Part shown: in pieces, positions 1 through 8,910 of the stretch
Layout: each line of letters opens with the position of its first letter
Position numbering within the stretch: the first letter of the stretch is position 1
Assembly (NCBI RefSeq): GCF_038006205.1
Contig: NZ_JBBOUU010000001.1
Location: forward strand, 3,102,001-3,166,000
Direction of reading: 5' to 3'
Length of the DNA: 64,000 nt
From: Solibacillus sp. FSL R7-0668
GTDB taxonomy: Bacteria > Bacillota > Bacilli > Bacillales_A > Planococcaceae
Notes under the pieces: model-generated
What the model was told of the DNA's origin: nothing
The model's input: the letters and a program-made list of their open reading frames with translations, nothing else
The model's database searches: none
Position numbers and translations under genes: made by a program

Positions 1-99
1 ATCCGCTTTTAATATGTTTGACCGCTTTCTTTAAATAAGAAATAGATTAGTTACAATGTATGTTCGAAATGAAAAAACCTATTCATGCAGTCATTTTAG

Positions 100-1275
100 T
101 TAAGGCTGAACAATTTCTCCGTCAAAGGCTGCACGATAAATTTTTGCGATGTCCTCTTTTAATAATGGTAATGGACTGCGGGCTAAAATACGCTTTTGCT
201 CTATCGCATCGTTAGTTAAGCTCTCTAACGCATCCTCTGTAATATTAAACCCTTTTAATGTAGATGGAATATTGACGTCCTCCACTAAACGTTTAAGTTC
301 AGCCACACATTTATACGAAGCTTCCTCCTGCGATAAATTCGCTGAGCTGAAGCCCATTGCATCATATATATCCTTCATACGCTTTTCACAGCTATTTCGA
401 ATATAGCCCATCACATATGGAAGCAATACTGCATTCGAATCCCCATGCGCGATATGGAACTGTCCTCCAAGTGGATATGCCAATGCATGTACACCTGCTA
501 CCCCTGCATTGAAAAAGGCAAGACCCGCTAAATAACTTCCATAGCTCATATCTGTACGAGCTTGTTTGTTTGTGCCTTCAAATACTGCAGTGCGTAACGA
601 GCCACTAATTAAACGAATTGCCTGTAAAGCTAATGCATCCGAAACAGGGCTAGCATTTTTTGAAATATATGCCTCCACTGCGTGTGTCAATGCATCTACT
701 CCTGTTGCAGCCGTTACTTTTGGTGGTACAGAAATCGTTAACTCCGGATCAACAATCGCTACATCTGCTAGTAAATAGTCATGTGCAACGACATCTTTTG
801 TTGTTTCCAGTGACAGTACAGAAATATTCGTAATCTCTGAGCCTGTGCCTGATGTTGTTGTAATCAAGATCGTTGGTAAGCCTTTTTTAGAAACTTTTTT
901 TGAGCCTGTTAAGTTTAAATAATCCGCTACATTTCCTTCATGTGTTGCAAGTGTACCTGCAAGCTTAGCTAAATCTAGCGCACTCCCCCCCCCTAAGCCG
1001 ATTACTAAATCAAATGCATTTTCACGTGTATAAGAAACAAGCTTTTCTCCAACAGCTAATGGCGGCTCAGGTACTACCTCTGTATATACTTCAACTTCAA
1101 TTCCAGCTTCATTTAAAGGTGTTACAACTTTATTAGTCATACCAATATCTTTTAAAAAAGGATCAGTTACAACTAATACTTTTTTTGCTTCAAAGCGTTG
1201 TACTTCATCTAATAAATGCGCGAGTGAACCCCAGCCAGTGTAGCTAATGGGCGCGAATGTAATTTTTTCAGCCAT
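100..1275 (-). CDS. iron-containing alcohol dehydrogenase
   Basis: A 391-residue group III (iron-dependent) alcohol dehydrogenase, expected to interconvert an alcohol and an aldehyde with NAD(P). The nucleotide-binding GLGGGSALDLAK stretch (about residues 93-104), the GTGSE motif and the metal-binding GVDALTHAVEAY and later HIAHGDSNA histidine motifs are all present, so it looks intact and full length. An AGGAGG ribosome site sits 7 bases before the ATG. It is the last gene of a three-gene operon with an aldehyde dehydrogenase (12-base gap) and a permease, which suggests import and oxidation or reduction of an alcohol or aldehyde. The substrate cannot be told from sequence. Confidence 0.93.
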   Translation of the reverse strand: MAEKITFAPISYTGWGSLAHLLDEVQRFEAKKVLVVTDPFLKDIGMTNKVVTPLNEAGIEVEVYTEVVPEPPLAVGEKLVSYTRENAFDLVIGLGGGSALDLAKLAGTLATHEGNVADYLNLTGSKKVSKKGLPTILITTTSGTGSEITNISVLSLETTKDVVAHDYLLADVAIVDPELTISVPPKVTAATGVDALTHAVEAYISKNASPVSDALALQAIRLISGSLRTAVFEGTNKQARTDMSYGSYLAGLAFFNAGVAGVHALAYPLGGQFHIAHGDSNAVLLPYVMGYIRNSCEKRMKDIYDAMGFSSANLSQEEASYKCVAELKRLVEDVNIPSTLKGFNITEDALESLTNDAIEQKRILARSPLPLLKEDIAKIYRAAFDGEIVQP

Positions 1276-1287
1276 ATGAATTCCTCC

Positions 1288-2709
1288 TTACGCTTGATTC
1301 CAAACGATTAATTTTGATTCTGTCATTTCATGGATTGCATATTTAAGCCCTTCTTTACCCGTGCCACTTTCTTTAACGCCACCATAGGGCATTTGATCGA
1401 CACGATAAGTTGGTATATCGTTAATTATAACGCCTCCAACCTCAAGCTCTTTCGCAGCCTTGAATGCGGTTTGAATGTCTTTTGTAAAAATTCCCGCCTG
1501 TAGACCGTAGTTTGAATCGTTAATTGCCGCAATACCTTCCTCAATTGAAGAAATGATATTTACACTAACGATTGGTGCAAATACTTCTTGACAGTTAACT
1601 TTTTCAATCGCTGCCACTTTTTTTAAAATTGTAGGAGCGAAAATACCTTCGACAATTTTGCCACCTGTTAACAATTCGGCGCCATTTGCAACTGCCTCGT
1701 CTACCCAGCTTTGCGCGCGTAATTGCTCATCAGCATGAATCATTGCCGCAATATCAGTATCTGCCTTAAGTGGATTCCCCACTTTGAGCTGTTTGGTTGC
1801 CGCAATAAATTTTGTTATAAATTGTTCAGCTACTTCGTCTAAAACATAAATACGTTGAATCGAAATACATACTTGCCCTTGGTTCGAAAATGCGCCAACT
1901 ACACATTTCGCTACAATTTCATCAATATTTGTATCACGATCAATAATTAATCCAGCATTTGAACCAAGCTCTAATGCAACACGCTTTAAACCTGCTTTAT
2001 TACGGATGCCGATGCCTACTGCAGGACTACCCGTAAATGTAATCATTTTTACTTTATCGCTTGTCACAAGTGCGTCCCCTACAACTCGACCGCCACCAGT
2101 AACTAAATTAAACGCTCCCTTTGGCAAGTTCGTTTGTGCAATAAGCTCCGTTAAAAACAATCCTGAAAGTGGCGTTTGTGAAGCTGGCTTTAGAACAATT
2201 GTATTCCCTGCTGCAATTGCTGGTCCTACTTTATGAGCCACTAAATTTTGTGGGAAGTTAAATGGCGTAATTGCACCAATAACGCCTATTGGCTCTTGTA
2301 TTGTGTAACCAAAACGTCCCGCTCCACCTTTTGCTGCATCCATTGGAATCATTTCACCTGTTAAGCGCTTTGCTTCTTCTGCCGCAAATTTATACGTTTC
2401 AATTGTGCGATCGATTTCTGCTAATGCAAATTTAATTGGCTTCGCACCTTCAAGTGAAATAATTTCTGCCGCGCGTTGACGGTTTTCTTTAAATAACTGA
2501 GCAATATGTTCCAAAATTTCTGCACGCTGAAGTGCTGTTAAATTGGCCATTTCAACACGAGCAGCTTCTGCATAGTCAATCGCTTGCGTTACTTGCTCAG
2601 CTGTCGCTTGTGGAATTTGAGCGAGTAGCTCTTTTGTATGTGGAGAGTAAAGGTCAGCAAATTGCTGTCCTTCTACCCATTCACCATTCATGTATAATTG
2701 TTTTTGCAT
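1288..2709 (-). CDS. NAD(P)-dependent aldehyde dehydrogenase
   Basis: A 473-residue aldehyde dehydrogenase superfamily enzyme that would oxidise an aldehyde to the acid. The N-terminal cofactor region (GVIGAITPFNFPQNL, about residues 139-153), the LELGSN motif with the general-base glutamate and the GQVCISIQR segment with the catalytic cysteine are all visible. Length is normal for the family (about 470-500). Its ribosome site (AGGAGG) lies inside the 3' end of the permease gene, with only 5 bases between the genes, so the three genes are translated from one message. The pairing with an alcohol dehydrogenase suggests a two-step alcohol-to-acid route; the substrate is unknown. Confidence 0.93.
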   Translation of the reverse strand: MQKQLYMNGEWVEGQQFADLYSPHTKELLAQIPQATAEQVTQAIDYAEAARVEMANLTALQRAEILEHIAQLFKENRQRAAEIISLEGAKPIKFALAEIDRTIETYKFAAEEAKRLTGEMIPMDAAKGGAGRFGYTIQEPIGVIGAITPFNFPQNLVAHKVGPAIAAGNTIVLKPASQTPLSGLFLTELIAQTNLPKGAFNLVTGGGRVVGDALVTSDKVKMITFTGSPAVGIGIRNKAGLKRVALELGSNAGLIIDRDTNIDEIVAKCVVGAFSNQGQVCISIQRIYVLDEVAEQFITKFIAATKQLKVGNPLKADTDIAAMIHADEQLRAQSWVDEAVANGAELLTGGKIVEGIFAPTILKKVAAIEKVNCQEVFAPIVSVNIISSIEEGIAAINDSNYGLQAGIFTKDIQTAFKAAKELEVGGVIINDIPTYRVDQMPYGGVKESGTGKEGLKYAIHEMTESKLIVWNQA

Positions 2710-2714
2710 AAAAC

Positions 2715-4118
2715 TTATCCCTCCTGTTGTTCAATTTTTGAATATGGATTGTTACGTTGATCTTTTGTAAATGTACCGTCTACTTCACCGCGGAAGAAAT
2801 CGCGACCATAAATTAATAAGCATAGAATAATCCCTACTGCGAAGCCCCATGCTGCACCTTTAATACAAAGCACTGCTGCAATAATGCCCCCAATACCTAA
2901 ATCTGTTTGGCTACGTGCCTCTAAAATACCTACTTTTACACTTACATAACCTTGAATTAACATTGTTAGCGCTAATGCGACACCTAAAATCGGCTCTACT
3001 AAACCAACAATTGGTAATAATAATAGCCCAGTATTTGTACCCCAACGGAATGAGCCAACACCCCCGAAGAAGGAATCCATTGCTTTACGACCCTTTTTGT
3101 AACGTTCAATCATGACAACTTGCATTGCTGACCAAGTAGGACCACACATCGTTACATCCGGACCTAAAATACTCATGAATCCATTACGTAAACCAAAAAT
3201 TAAATGTGCACGGCTTGGTGAATATTCTACTTTTTCATCTGGACGCTTCGACGCGCCGTCTTCTACTAATACTTTATTTTGTAAGACATCTCCAAATAAT
3301 ACGATGTATGTTGCTAATACTGTTGGGAGCGCTGTCACAAACATCATAACTGGCGGGAAGCCTAGACCGAATACTGTGTACTCATTCCATAACGTCATAA
3401 AGTCTGGAGATGAGAAGCCCCATTCAATTTTTGGCCATGGTGCTTCACCAAAAATCGGTGCAACTACTACTGCAATAATAATTACTGGGAAGATACCTAG
3501 CTTGGCAACCGTTCCCCAAAACATATTTCGTTTTTGAAAATTAACGAAATGTTTCGAGAATAATAAATAAAACCCGATACCAATTGCGATAGAAATTGTC
3601 CATGGAAAGGAATCAAAACGCCCACCAACCTGGAACACACTAATAACAGCTGCAATACCTGCCCCCATAATAACTCCTGTTTTTAACGCTGATGGGATTA
3701 AGCTTACTACTTTTGCCGCTAGCCCTGTTGCACCTAATATCAAACTCAATATACCAAGCGTTAACTGAAAGGCGATGAGTGAATGTACACGCTCTGGTCC
3801 TTCTGGAAACTGCTCACAATATAAAATAATTAATGGAATGGCAGGTGTAATCCAACCTGGCACTGCTGGATCCCCAAGTAAATGGTGTAGCAAATAAAAT
3901 AATCCGTTTAATACAACAATCGCTAAAGCTACTTCAAATGGCATTCCTAGTAGTGCTGTTAATAATGGAATGGCAGATAAATCTACCGCACACATTAATA
4001 ATCCTTGCACATAATCTGGCCATTCAAATCGATAGTGAATAAATGGAATTCTAATTTTAAATGGCCCAGCTGGAATATATGGAGATTCCTCTCCGTACTT
4101 TCGTTTTTTCCACAACAT
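2715..4118 (-). CDS. nucleobase/xanthine-uracil-permease-like transporter (SLC23-like)
   Basis: A multi-spanning membrane protein of 467 residues with about 12 hydrophobic segments, resembling the xanthine/uracil permease (SLC23, NCS2) superfamily; the GWITPAIPLIIL stretch and the glycine-rich helices that follow fit that fold. An alternative start 18 bases upstream (GTG) exists, but a GGGGGAAAA ribosome site ideally spaced before the ATG at 4118 supports this start. It is the first gene of the operon with aldehyde and alcohol dehydrogenases, so it probably imports their substrate or a precursor. The transported compound is not evident, and a nucleobase is not required by the context. Confidence 0.8.
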   Translation of the reverse strand: MLWKKRKYGEESPYIPAGPFKIRIPFIHYRFEWPDYVQGLLMCAVDLSAIPLLTALLGMPFEVALAIVVLNGLFYLLHHLLGDPAVPGWITPAIPLIILYCEQFPEGPERVHSLIAFQLTLGILSLILGATGLAAKVVSLIPSALKTGVIMGAGIAAVISVFQVGGRFDSFPWTISIAIGIGFYLLFSKHFVNFQKRNMFWGTVAKLGIFPVIIIAVVVAPIFGEAPWPKIEWGFSSPDFMTLWNEYTVFGLGFPPVMMFVTALPTVLATYIVLFGDVLQNKVLVEDGASKRPDEKVEYSPSRAHLIFGLRNGFMSILGPDVTMCGPTWSAMQVVMIERYKKGRKAMDSFFGGVGSFRWGTNTGLLLLPIVGLVEPILGVALALTMLIQGYVSVKVGILEARSQTDLGIGGIIAAVLCIKGAAWGFAVGIILCLLIYGRDFFRGEVDGTFTKDQRNNPYSKIEQQEG

Positions 4119-4174
4119 ACTTTTTCCCCCAATCACCTTGTGAAATAATTTTGTTAGAAATACTATTCAACTAT

Positions 4175-4190
4175 ATGAATACGTAGTCAT
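4175..4190. promoter_or_regulatory. candidate LacI-family operator, copy 1
   Basis: ATGAATACGTAGTCAT is one base pair away from the perfect palindrome ATGAATACGTATTCAT. It lies about 57 bases upstream of the permease start, in the gap between the operon and the LacI-type gene, and is repeated at 4281. Assignment to that regulator is inferred from proximity. Confidence 0.6.
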
Positions 4191-4280
4191 TTAAAAATAA
4201 AGTTTAATCCCAAGATGGACAGCCCCTAACTTTGTTCATCTTTCAGGCTTCAAAAAACTAATTTCTTGTATATAAACGAA

Positions 4281-4296
4281 ATGGTTACGTATTCAT
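4281..4296. promoter_or_regulatory. candidate LacI-family operator, copy 2
   Basis: ATGGTTACGTATTCAT shares the TACGTA core and the right half of the palindrome at 4175. Start-to-start distance is 106 bases, about ten helical turns, which would suit looping by a tetrameric or dimeric LacI protein. It lies just past the 3' end of the regulator gene. Confidence 0.55.
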
Positions 4297-4338
4297 TTTA
4301 TAGAAAAATAAATAAAGCAACTTTTTATAAGTGCTTTA

Positions 4339-5325
4339 TTATTTCGTCGTACTTCTTGGAAAAACTTTAACAGATTCAGTAATACTATTGCAAGATTTTT
4401 TTTTATTTTCTATTAATTTAATTAATTCTTCAATAGCAAGTAAACCTAAATTACGCTCTGAAATGCTTCCTACTGTTGTTAATTGAATACTGCCATATTG
4501 GCTTAATTCAACATTATCAATACCAACAATACTTAATGTTTCTGGAACAGCAATGCCTAATTTTGTCGCATAATCTAAAATATTTAATGCAATCGAATCA
4601 GAGCCTGTACTAATTGCAGTTGGCTTATTTTCCAAAGCCATTAATTTCTCAAGCGCTTCAAAACAACACTTTTTTGAAGTATCTGTTTGAATAATATATT
4701 CCTGTGGAAGCTGAATCTCATAATCATTACACGCCTTTAAAAATCCCTCATACCGATATTTAAAGGTACTTACTTCTAGCGGTCCCCCTACCCATGCTAA
4801 CTGTGTATGTTTTTGATCAATTAAATGTTTCGCCGATAAATATCCCGCTTCAAAATTATCAATTTCAACAAATTGTTCATTTTTTTTATGCTTGCGGTTA
4901 TATGTTATGAATGGGATATTCATATCTTTTAAACGATCAAATATTGGATCATCATACAAAATACACGAAAGAATAATCCCATCTACTTTTGTAGCAATTG
5001 CTGTTGCATATGCCTCATTCAGATTTTTGTCATTTACGAATTGTACATTTACTTTATAGCCATGATCTGTTGCATAATTGACAATAGCTGTTGTAGTATC
5101 CACGAAAAATGGATTATGTAAAGGACCCGATAATAACGCAATTGTTTTCGTTCGTTGCTGAACAAGTGACCGCGCATTTGCATCTGGTATATAATTTAAC
5201 TCTTCAATTGCCTTTAATACTTTATCTAATGTAGGCTTTTTTACTCGCTCTGGCGTATTAAGCACACGCGATACGGTCGTCTGCGAAACCCCAGCATACT
5301 TTGCAACATCTTTTGATGAAACCAT
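4339..5325 (-). CDS. LacI-family transcriptional regulator
   Basis: A 328-residue LacI/GalR repressor. The N-terminal helix-turn-helix (VSSKDVAKYAGVSQTTVSRV) is followed by the hinge region and a periplasmic-binding-like effector domain ending near the C terminus. The ATG at 5325 follows an AGGGGTGA ribosome site and places the HTH at the extreme N terminus, as normal in the family; an upstream in-frame start adds ten residues without a good ribosome site. It precedes the permease/dehydrogenase operon on the same strand and probably controls it through the two palindromes at 4175 and 4281. The effector is unknown. Confidence 0.9.
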   Translation of the reverse strand: MVSSKDVAKYAGVSQTTVSRVLNTPERVKKPTLDKVLKAIEELNYIPDANARSLVQQRTKTIALLSGPLHNPFFVDTTTAIVNYATDHGYKVNVQFVNDKNLNEAYATAIATKVDGIILSCILYDDPIFDRLKDMNIPFITYNRKHKKNEQFVEIDNFEAGYLSAKHLIDQKHTQLAWVGGPLEVSTFKYRYEGFLKACNDYEIQLPQEYIIQTDTSKKCCFEALEKLMALENKPTAISTGSDSIALNILDYATKLGIAVPETLSIVGIDNVELSQYGSIQLTTVGSISERNLGLLAIEELIKLIENKKKSCNSITESVKVFPRSTTK

Positions 5326-5566
5326 TTTCTCACCCCTTTTTACTTCACTAATCATATTTTTTATAGTTAGATTACATTGACAAACTTATACTTCCTTACC
5401 TACTAAAAAATCTCATTCAAAAATCTATTGTTTCTTTATTATAATCGATTGCATTGTTTTGACGAAAGCAATAGTTTCATATACTACTTAAGAACACTGT
5501 TACCGTCGATAATCTCACTAGAAACTTTTACACAACAGAATAAATTTAAAAGCTTTTTTAAAAGTA
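5326..5566. other. intergenic region between regulator and kinase-like gene
   Basis: The AT-rich gap separates two divergent genes. A perfect TATAAT (minus strand, 5438-5443) with a weak TCGTCA at the -35 spacing could serve the LacI-type gene. No small gene or RNA was recognised here. Confidence 0.4.
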
Positions 5567-5580
5567 TAGGGAAAACCCTT
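5567..5580. promoter_or_regulatory. TAGGG-N4-CCCT palindrome (NreC-type site)
   Basis: TAGGGAAAACCCTT closely matches TAGGGN4CCCTA, the site reported for the staphylococcal response regulator NreC. It lies about 80 bases upstream of the kinase-like gene; a second copy sits before the GAF gene at 8815. The NarL-type regulator encoded at 8008 is the likely binder (inference). Confidence 0.6.
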
Positions 5581-5658
5581 ATTGATAGCCGTTAGAAAAT
5601 TGCGAGATAATGGTCATGTAAAACGAAAATAACATGACAGGTGTGAGTGTACATAGTG

Positions 5659-6399
5659 ATGAAACGTTTTGATGACATTCAACCACTAGCTCAAGATTAT
5701 CGATCCCAACTAAGCCCTAATGAATCTGAATTAACGATTAAAATCTTAGACGACTATGAAGAACTCCTCCAGTTATTCAAACAAAAGAATGAGATGATTA
5801 ATCAAATTTGGGATTTCCAAGAGAACGAAAAGCATCAATTGGCTCAAGAAACATTGGATCCTCTCGAACAAATTTTATACAGCTCCTTATTAGGAATCCG
5901 TACATTAAATCAGGAAGCCCAATCCGAATCTGCAAAGAAGTATTTAGCTTCACTAAAAGTAGAAATTGAAAAACAATTACTTCAGTTAAAAGAAGCTTCC
6001 ATTCGTGTCTATCCCATATGTATGCAGGATTTGGGACCTTACGGGGCTATTAAATCTTACTATGAACTACTCAAAGACAATCATAACCTAACGATCGACA
6101 TTGACTTTAAAGGAACACTTAAAAGACAGCCCCTTAATATAGAAAATAAAATTTATCGATTCATTCAGCATTTGATTCAATTGATTGATAACCTTCAAAC
6201 CGTTGTCTCATTAACGATCACGATTAATGAACAAGAAGAACAAATCGTAACCTCATTTGAAGGACAGGCTTTAGCACAACAGCTGAACCATTCATCCAAT
6301 TATCAACTGTTTAAAGAATTAATAGACAGCATCGAAAATGTAGAGATTGTAGAAAAAGATGACACTACAGTTAATCTGGTTCTTGAAACAATCAATTAG
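5659..6399 (+). CDS. degenerate HisKA_3/NarX-type kinase-like protein (pseudokinase)
   Basis: A cytosolic 246-residue protein without membrane segments. Its middle part lines up with the dimerisation region of NarL-type sensor kinases: the stretch QETLDPLEQILYSSLLG corresponds to RELHDSIGQSLFSILV of the kinase encoded at 6467, and SIRVYPICMQDLGPYGAIKSY to its SLRPSTLDDLGFIPAVRSY. The phospho-accepting histidine is replaced (Leu in this alignment), and no N or G boxes of an ATPase domain are visible in the C-terminal part, so it cannot be an ordinary kinase. The ATG at 5659 is chosen because AGGTGTGAG lies upstream at workable spacing; a GTG three bases earlier is possible. A TAGGGN4CCCT site precedes it. 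Confidence 0.65.
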   Translation: MKRFDDIQPLAQDYRSQLSPNESELTIKILDDYEELLQLFKQKNEMINQIWDFQENEKHQLAQETLDPLEQILYSSLLGIRTLNQEAQSESAKKYLASLKVEIEKQLLQLKEASIRVYPICMQDLGPYGAIKSYYELLKDNHNLTIDIDFKGTLKRQPLNIENKIYRFIQHLIQLIDNLQTVVSLTITINEQEEQIVTSFEGQALAQQLNHSSNYQLFKELIDSIENVEIVEKDDTTVNLVLETIN

Positions 6400-6416
6400 C
6401 CAACATGAACAAAAAA

Positions 6417-6460
6417 ACTCCTTTGTAGAAGACTGAGACCGATGTCTTCTACAAAAGAGT
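6417..6460. terminator. bidirectional terminator between convergent genes
   Basis: A long stem (ACTCCTTTGTAGAAGAC pairing with GTCTTCTACAAAAGAGT, loop of 10) lies between the ends of the kinase-like gene and the sensor kinase, with an A-run on the left that supplies a T-run for the minus strand. Confidence 0.85.
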
Positions 6461-6466
6461 ATTGTC

Positions 6467-7993
6467 TTACGCGAATCGTGCATTTTCAACTTTTTCATCC
6501 ACATTTCTCGGGACGAAAATTTCGAGCGTTGTTCCTTCATTTGCTTTAGAATAAAACTTCGCAGAACCACCTACCCCTTCTGCTCGCTCCTTAATACTGT
6601 ATAAACCAATCCCTTTTCGCTGTGCGTTTTTTAAATAATCTTCTACGCAAAATCCGATACCATTATCTTTAATTGTCAAATTCACTGAATCCTCATCCAT
6701 CTTGATCGATACAAAGACTTCGCTTGCATTCGCGTATTTCGCTGTATTATTCAGCGCTTCCTGGCAAATTCGGTAAAGCGCGGTTTCAGCTTCTGGCTTT
6801 AATCTCCCGATGCCCTTATTGATTTCAAAATGAACGGAAATATTGTGAATCTGTTTGTATGTTTCGAGATAGGACCTCACCGCTGGAATAAACCCTAAAT
6901 CATCCAATGTGCTTGGTCTTAATGAACGGGCAATTTCTTTTACTTCCTTCATCGCCTCTTGTGTCATCAGCTTTGTCGTTTGTAGGATTTCTTCATTTTT
7001 ATCTGCGGATTGCTCTTTCTTTACCGTATTTAGCGTAACTAAAATACTAAATAGCGATTGGCCGATACTATCATGGAGCTCCCTCGATACACGCTTTCTT
7101 TCCTCTTCATGTGCTTCAAACACTTGTCTGGATAAACTTTTTTCAGCCTCATATAACTTCAGCTCAGCTTCCATCTGCTGCTTTTCTGCATTTTCTTTAT
7201 CAGTTAATATTTGCTGAATTTCAGGGAAATAAATCGCCCGATAAATATAAATATAGCCAATAAATTTGAAACAGTGCCCCAATAGGTTTTCAATCGCATA
7301 CACATGCGTATACAGGGTAAAGAACAGCTCTCCCACCATCATGATAAATAAGGCAAATATCATGCGTAACAAATCGAGGGCTGGTTGCAACGATTTGATA
7401 TATCTTATCAATAAAGTCATAAATGTAATAAAAATCGTCGCACTTATTACATACTCCAACGATACTTTAAGCCCTGTAACCCCTTGTTCATTAAGTAAAA
7501 CTGGTAGTTTTTCAGGCACTAGAAGAATCGTCGTTGTACAAATACTAACAAATAGGATAGTTCCCCAAAGACCCGCACCACGTTTAATAAATAGCATTTG
7601 GTTTGGTCTAAAAACAAACAGAGCAGTACCAACACTTTCGATTAATCGTGCAACAATCCAAAACCATGTGGCACGAGTAGCAGAAAACTCATCGTCGAGA
7701 AAAGGCATTCCCTTATAAGTAAATGTATGGGCTAAATCAAAGCAACCTACCGCTAAAAACACTAACCCAATAAAATATTGTGATTTCAATCGATGGGTAG
7801 AATAAGTAATCCACGCCTGTACAAATAAAGAAAAAGAAACAAATATACTAAATAGCTCAAGCAATGTATGTAGTAATAAAAAATGAGTATCTACATCACC
7901 AGATATGTGTGCCATTTGAAAGCGGAACAGCAAAAGTAATGCAAAAATTGCGACAATGATAAATTTAATTTCCTGTTTCCTTAAAGCTGCCAT
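6467..7993 (-). CDS. membrane sensor histidine kinase, MASE3-like N terminus
   Basis: A 508-residue NarX/LiaS-type sensor kinase. Residues about 10-250 form seven or so hydrophobic helices with the CFDLAHTFTYKGMPF type of signature typical of the MASE3 membrane sensory domain. A coiled coil leads into HisKA_3 with the phospho-accepting histidine (SRELHDSIGQS, about residue 305), then the ATPase domain with ALNNTAKYA (N box) and DNGIGF (G1). It follows the response regulator gene by 14 bases in one operon and should phosphorylate it. The signal sensed is unknown. Confidence 0.9.
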   Translation of the reverse strand: MAALRKQEIKFIIVAIFALLLLFRFQMAHISGDVDTHFLLLHTLLELFSIFVSFSLFVQAWITYSTHRLKSQYFIGLVFLAVGCFDLAHTFTYKGMPFLDDEFSATRATWFWIVARLIESVGTALFVFRPNQMLFIKRGAGLWGTILFVSICTTTILLVPEKLPVLLNEQGVTGLKVSLEYVISATIFITFMTLLIRYIKSLQPALDLLRMIFALFIMMVGELFFTLYTHVYAIENLLGHCFKFIGYIYIYRAIYFPEIQQILTDKENAEKQQMEAELKLYEAEKSLSRQVFEAHEEERKRVSRELHDSIGQSLFSILVTLNTVKKEQSADKNEEILQTTKLMTQEAMKEVKEIARSLRPSTLDDLGFIPAVRSYLETYKQIHNISVHFEINKGIGRLKPEAETALYRICQEALNNTAKYANASEVFVSIKMDEDSVNLTIKDNGIGFCVEDYLKNAQRKGIGLYSIKERAEGVGGSAKFYSKANEGTTLEIFVPRNVDEKVENARFA

Positions 7994-8007
7994 TTGCCTG
8001 TGCTCCC

Positions 8008-8652
8008 TTAATCAAACTCTAAATAGCCATTTTTCACTGCAAATTCCACCAAATCTGGACGTGTTTTCAGCTGTAATTTATCCATAATTTTGGATCTATG
8101 GGATTCAATCGTTTTTACGGATAGAAACAGCTTTTCTCCTATTTCCCGATTGGTATAGCCTTTAGCCAAATAAGATAAGACCTCTTGTTCACGACCCGTT
8201 AGCTTTTGCAAATCGCTGTCATCGTCAACAGATTTCTTCATATATTCTTCTAATAATAGCTTTGTCGCATTCGGATATAAGTAAGCTTCTCCGCGGTATA
8301 CCGTCCGTATCGCTTCTAATAAATCATTTTCATGATAGCTTTTTAATAAGTAACTAGATGCTCCTGCCTGCAATGCGTGGAAGAGATATTCCTTCCCTTC
8401 ATGCATCGTTAAAACAATAATCTTCACCTGATTATTCGCTTCATTAATTTGCTTCGTTGCAACAAGACCGCTCTTTTTGGGCATATTTAAGTCCATAATA
8501 ATAACATCTGGGCTTTTTTCTAATGCTTTATGAACGGCTTCTTCTCCGTTCTCAGCCTCATCGATTACCTTCATATCTGTTTGACTATTAATCATATGTT
8601 TTATTCCCGAGCGTACAATGGCATGATCGTCGGCAAGTAATACTGAAATCAT
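8008..8652 (-). CDS. NarL/FixJ-family response regulator
   Basis: A 214-residue two-component regulator: receiver domain with DD at 8-9 and the phospho-acceptor Asp54 (IIMDLNMP), followed by a LuxR-type helix-turn-helix (LTGREQEVLSYLAKGYTNREI) near residues 150-170. An excellent GGGGAGGTG ribosome site precedes the ATG. It is the first gene of a two-gene operon with the sensor kinase. TAGGGN4CCCT palindromes upstream of the flanking GAF and kinase-like genes match the published NreC site, so this protein is probably NreC-like in DNA recognition, though the kinase differs from NreB. Confidence 0.93.
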   Translation of the reverse strand: MISVLLADDHAIVRSGIKHMINSQTDMKVIDEAENGEEAVHKALEKSPDVIIMDLNMPKKSGLVATKQINEANNQVKIIVLTMHEGKEYLFHALQAGASSYLLKSYHENDLLEAIRTVYRGEAYLYPNATKLLLEEYMKKSVDDDSDLQKLTGREQEVLSYLAKGYTNREIGEKLFLSVKTIESHRSKIMDKLQLKTRPDLVEFAVKNGYLEFD

Positions 8653-8814
8653 ACTTGCACCTCCCCAATTAGAATCTTTAAAAATACTATACCATATTCT
8701 TCACATATATTGGTTAAACACAGGGACTTTTGATTAATTTTACAGGTTAGGGTGAATAGCCCACCCAATCTAGGTAATGAACGAGTAAAGTATAGGGATT
8801 TTTATATTTACACT

Positions 8815-8828
8815 TAGGGCTTTCCCTT
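8815..8828. promoter_or_regulatory. TAGGG-N4-CCCT palindrome (NreC-type site)
   Basis: TAGGGCTTTCCCTT lies between the divergent response regulator and GAF genes, 83 bases before the GAF ATG. A TAGGG half-site precedes it at 8793 and another occurs near 8750, so this gap could hold several binding positions. Confidence 0.6.
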
Positions 8829-8910
8829 ATAGTGATTATTCACATTTATTGTAATAATAGTACATAAGAACACTTCGTCTAATTCATAACTTTTTTGAAA
8901 AGGGGTAAAA

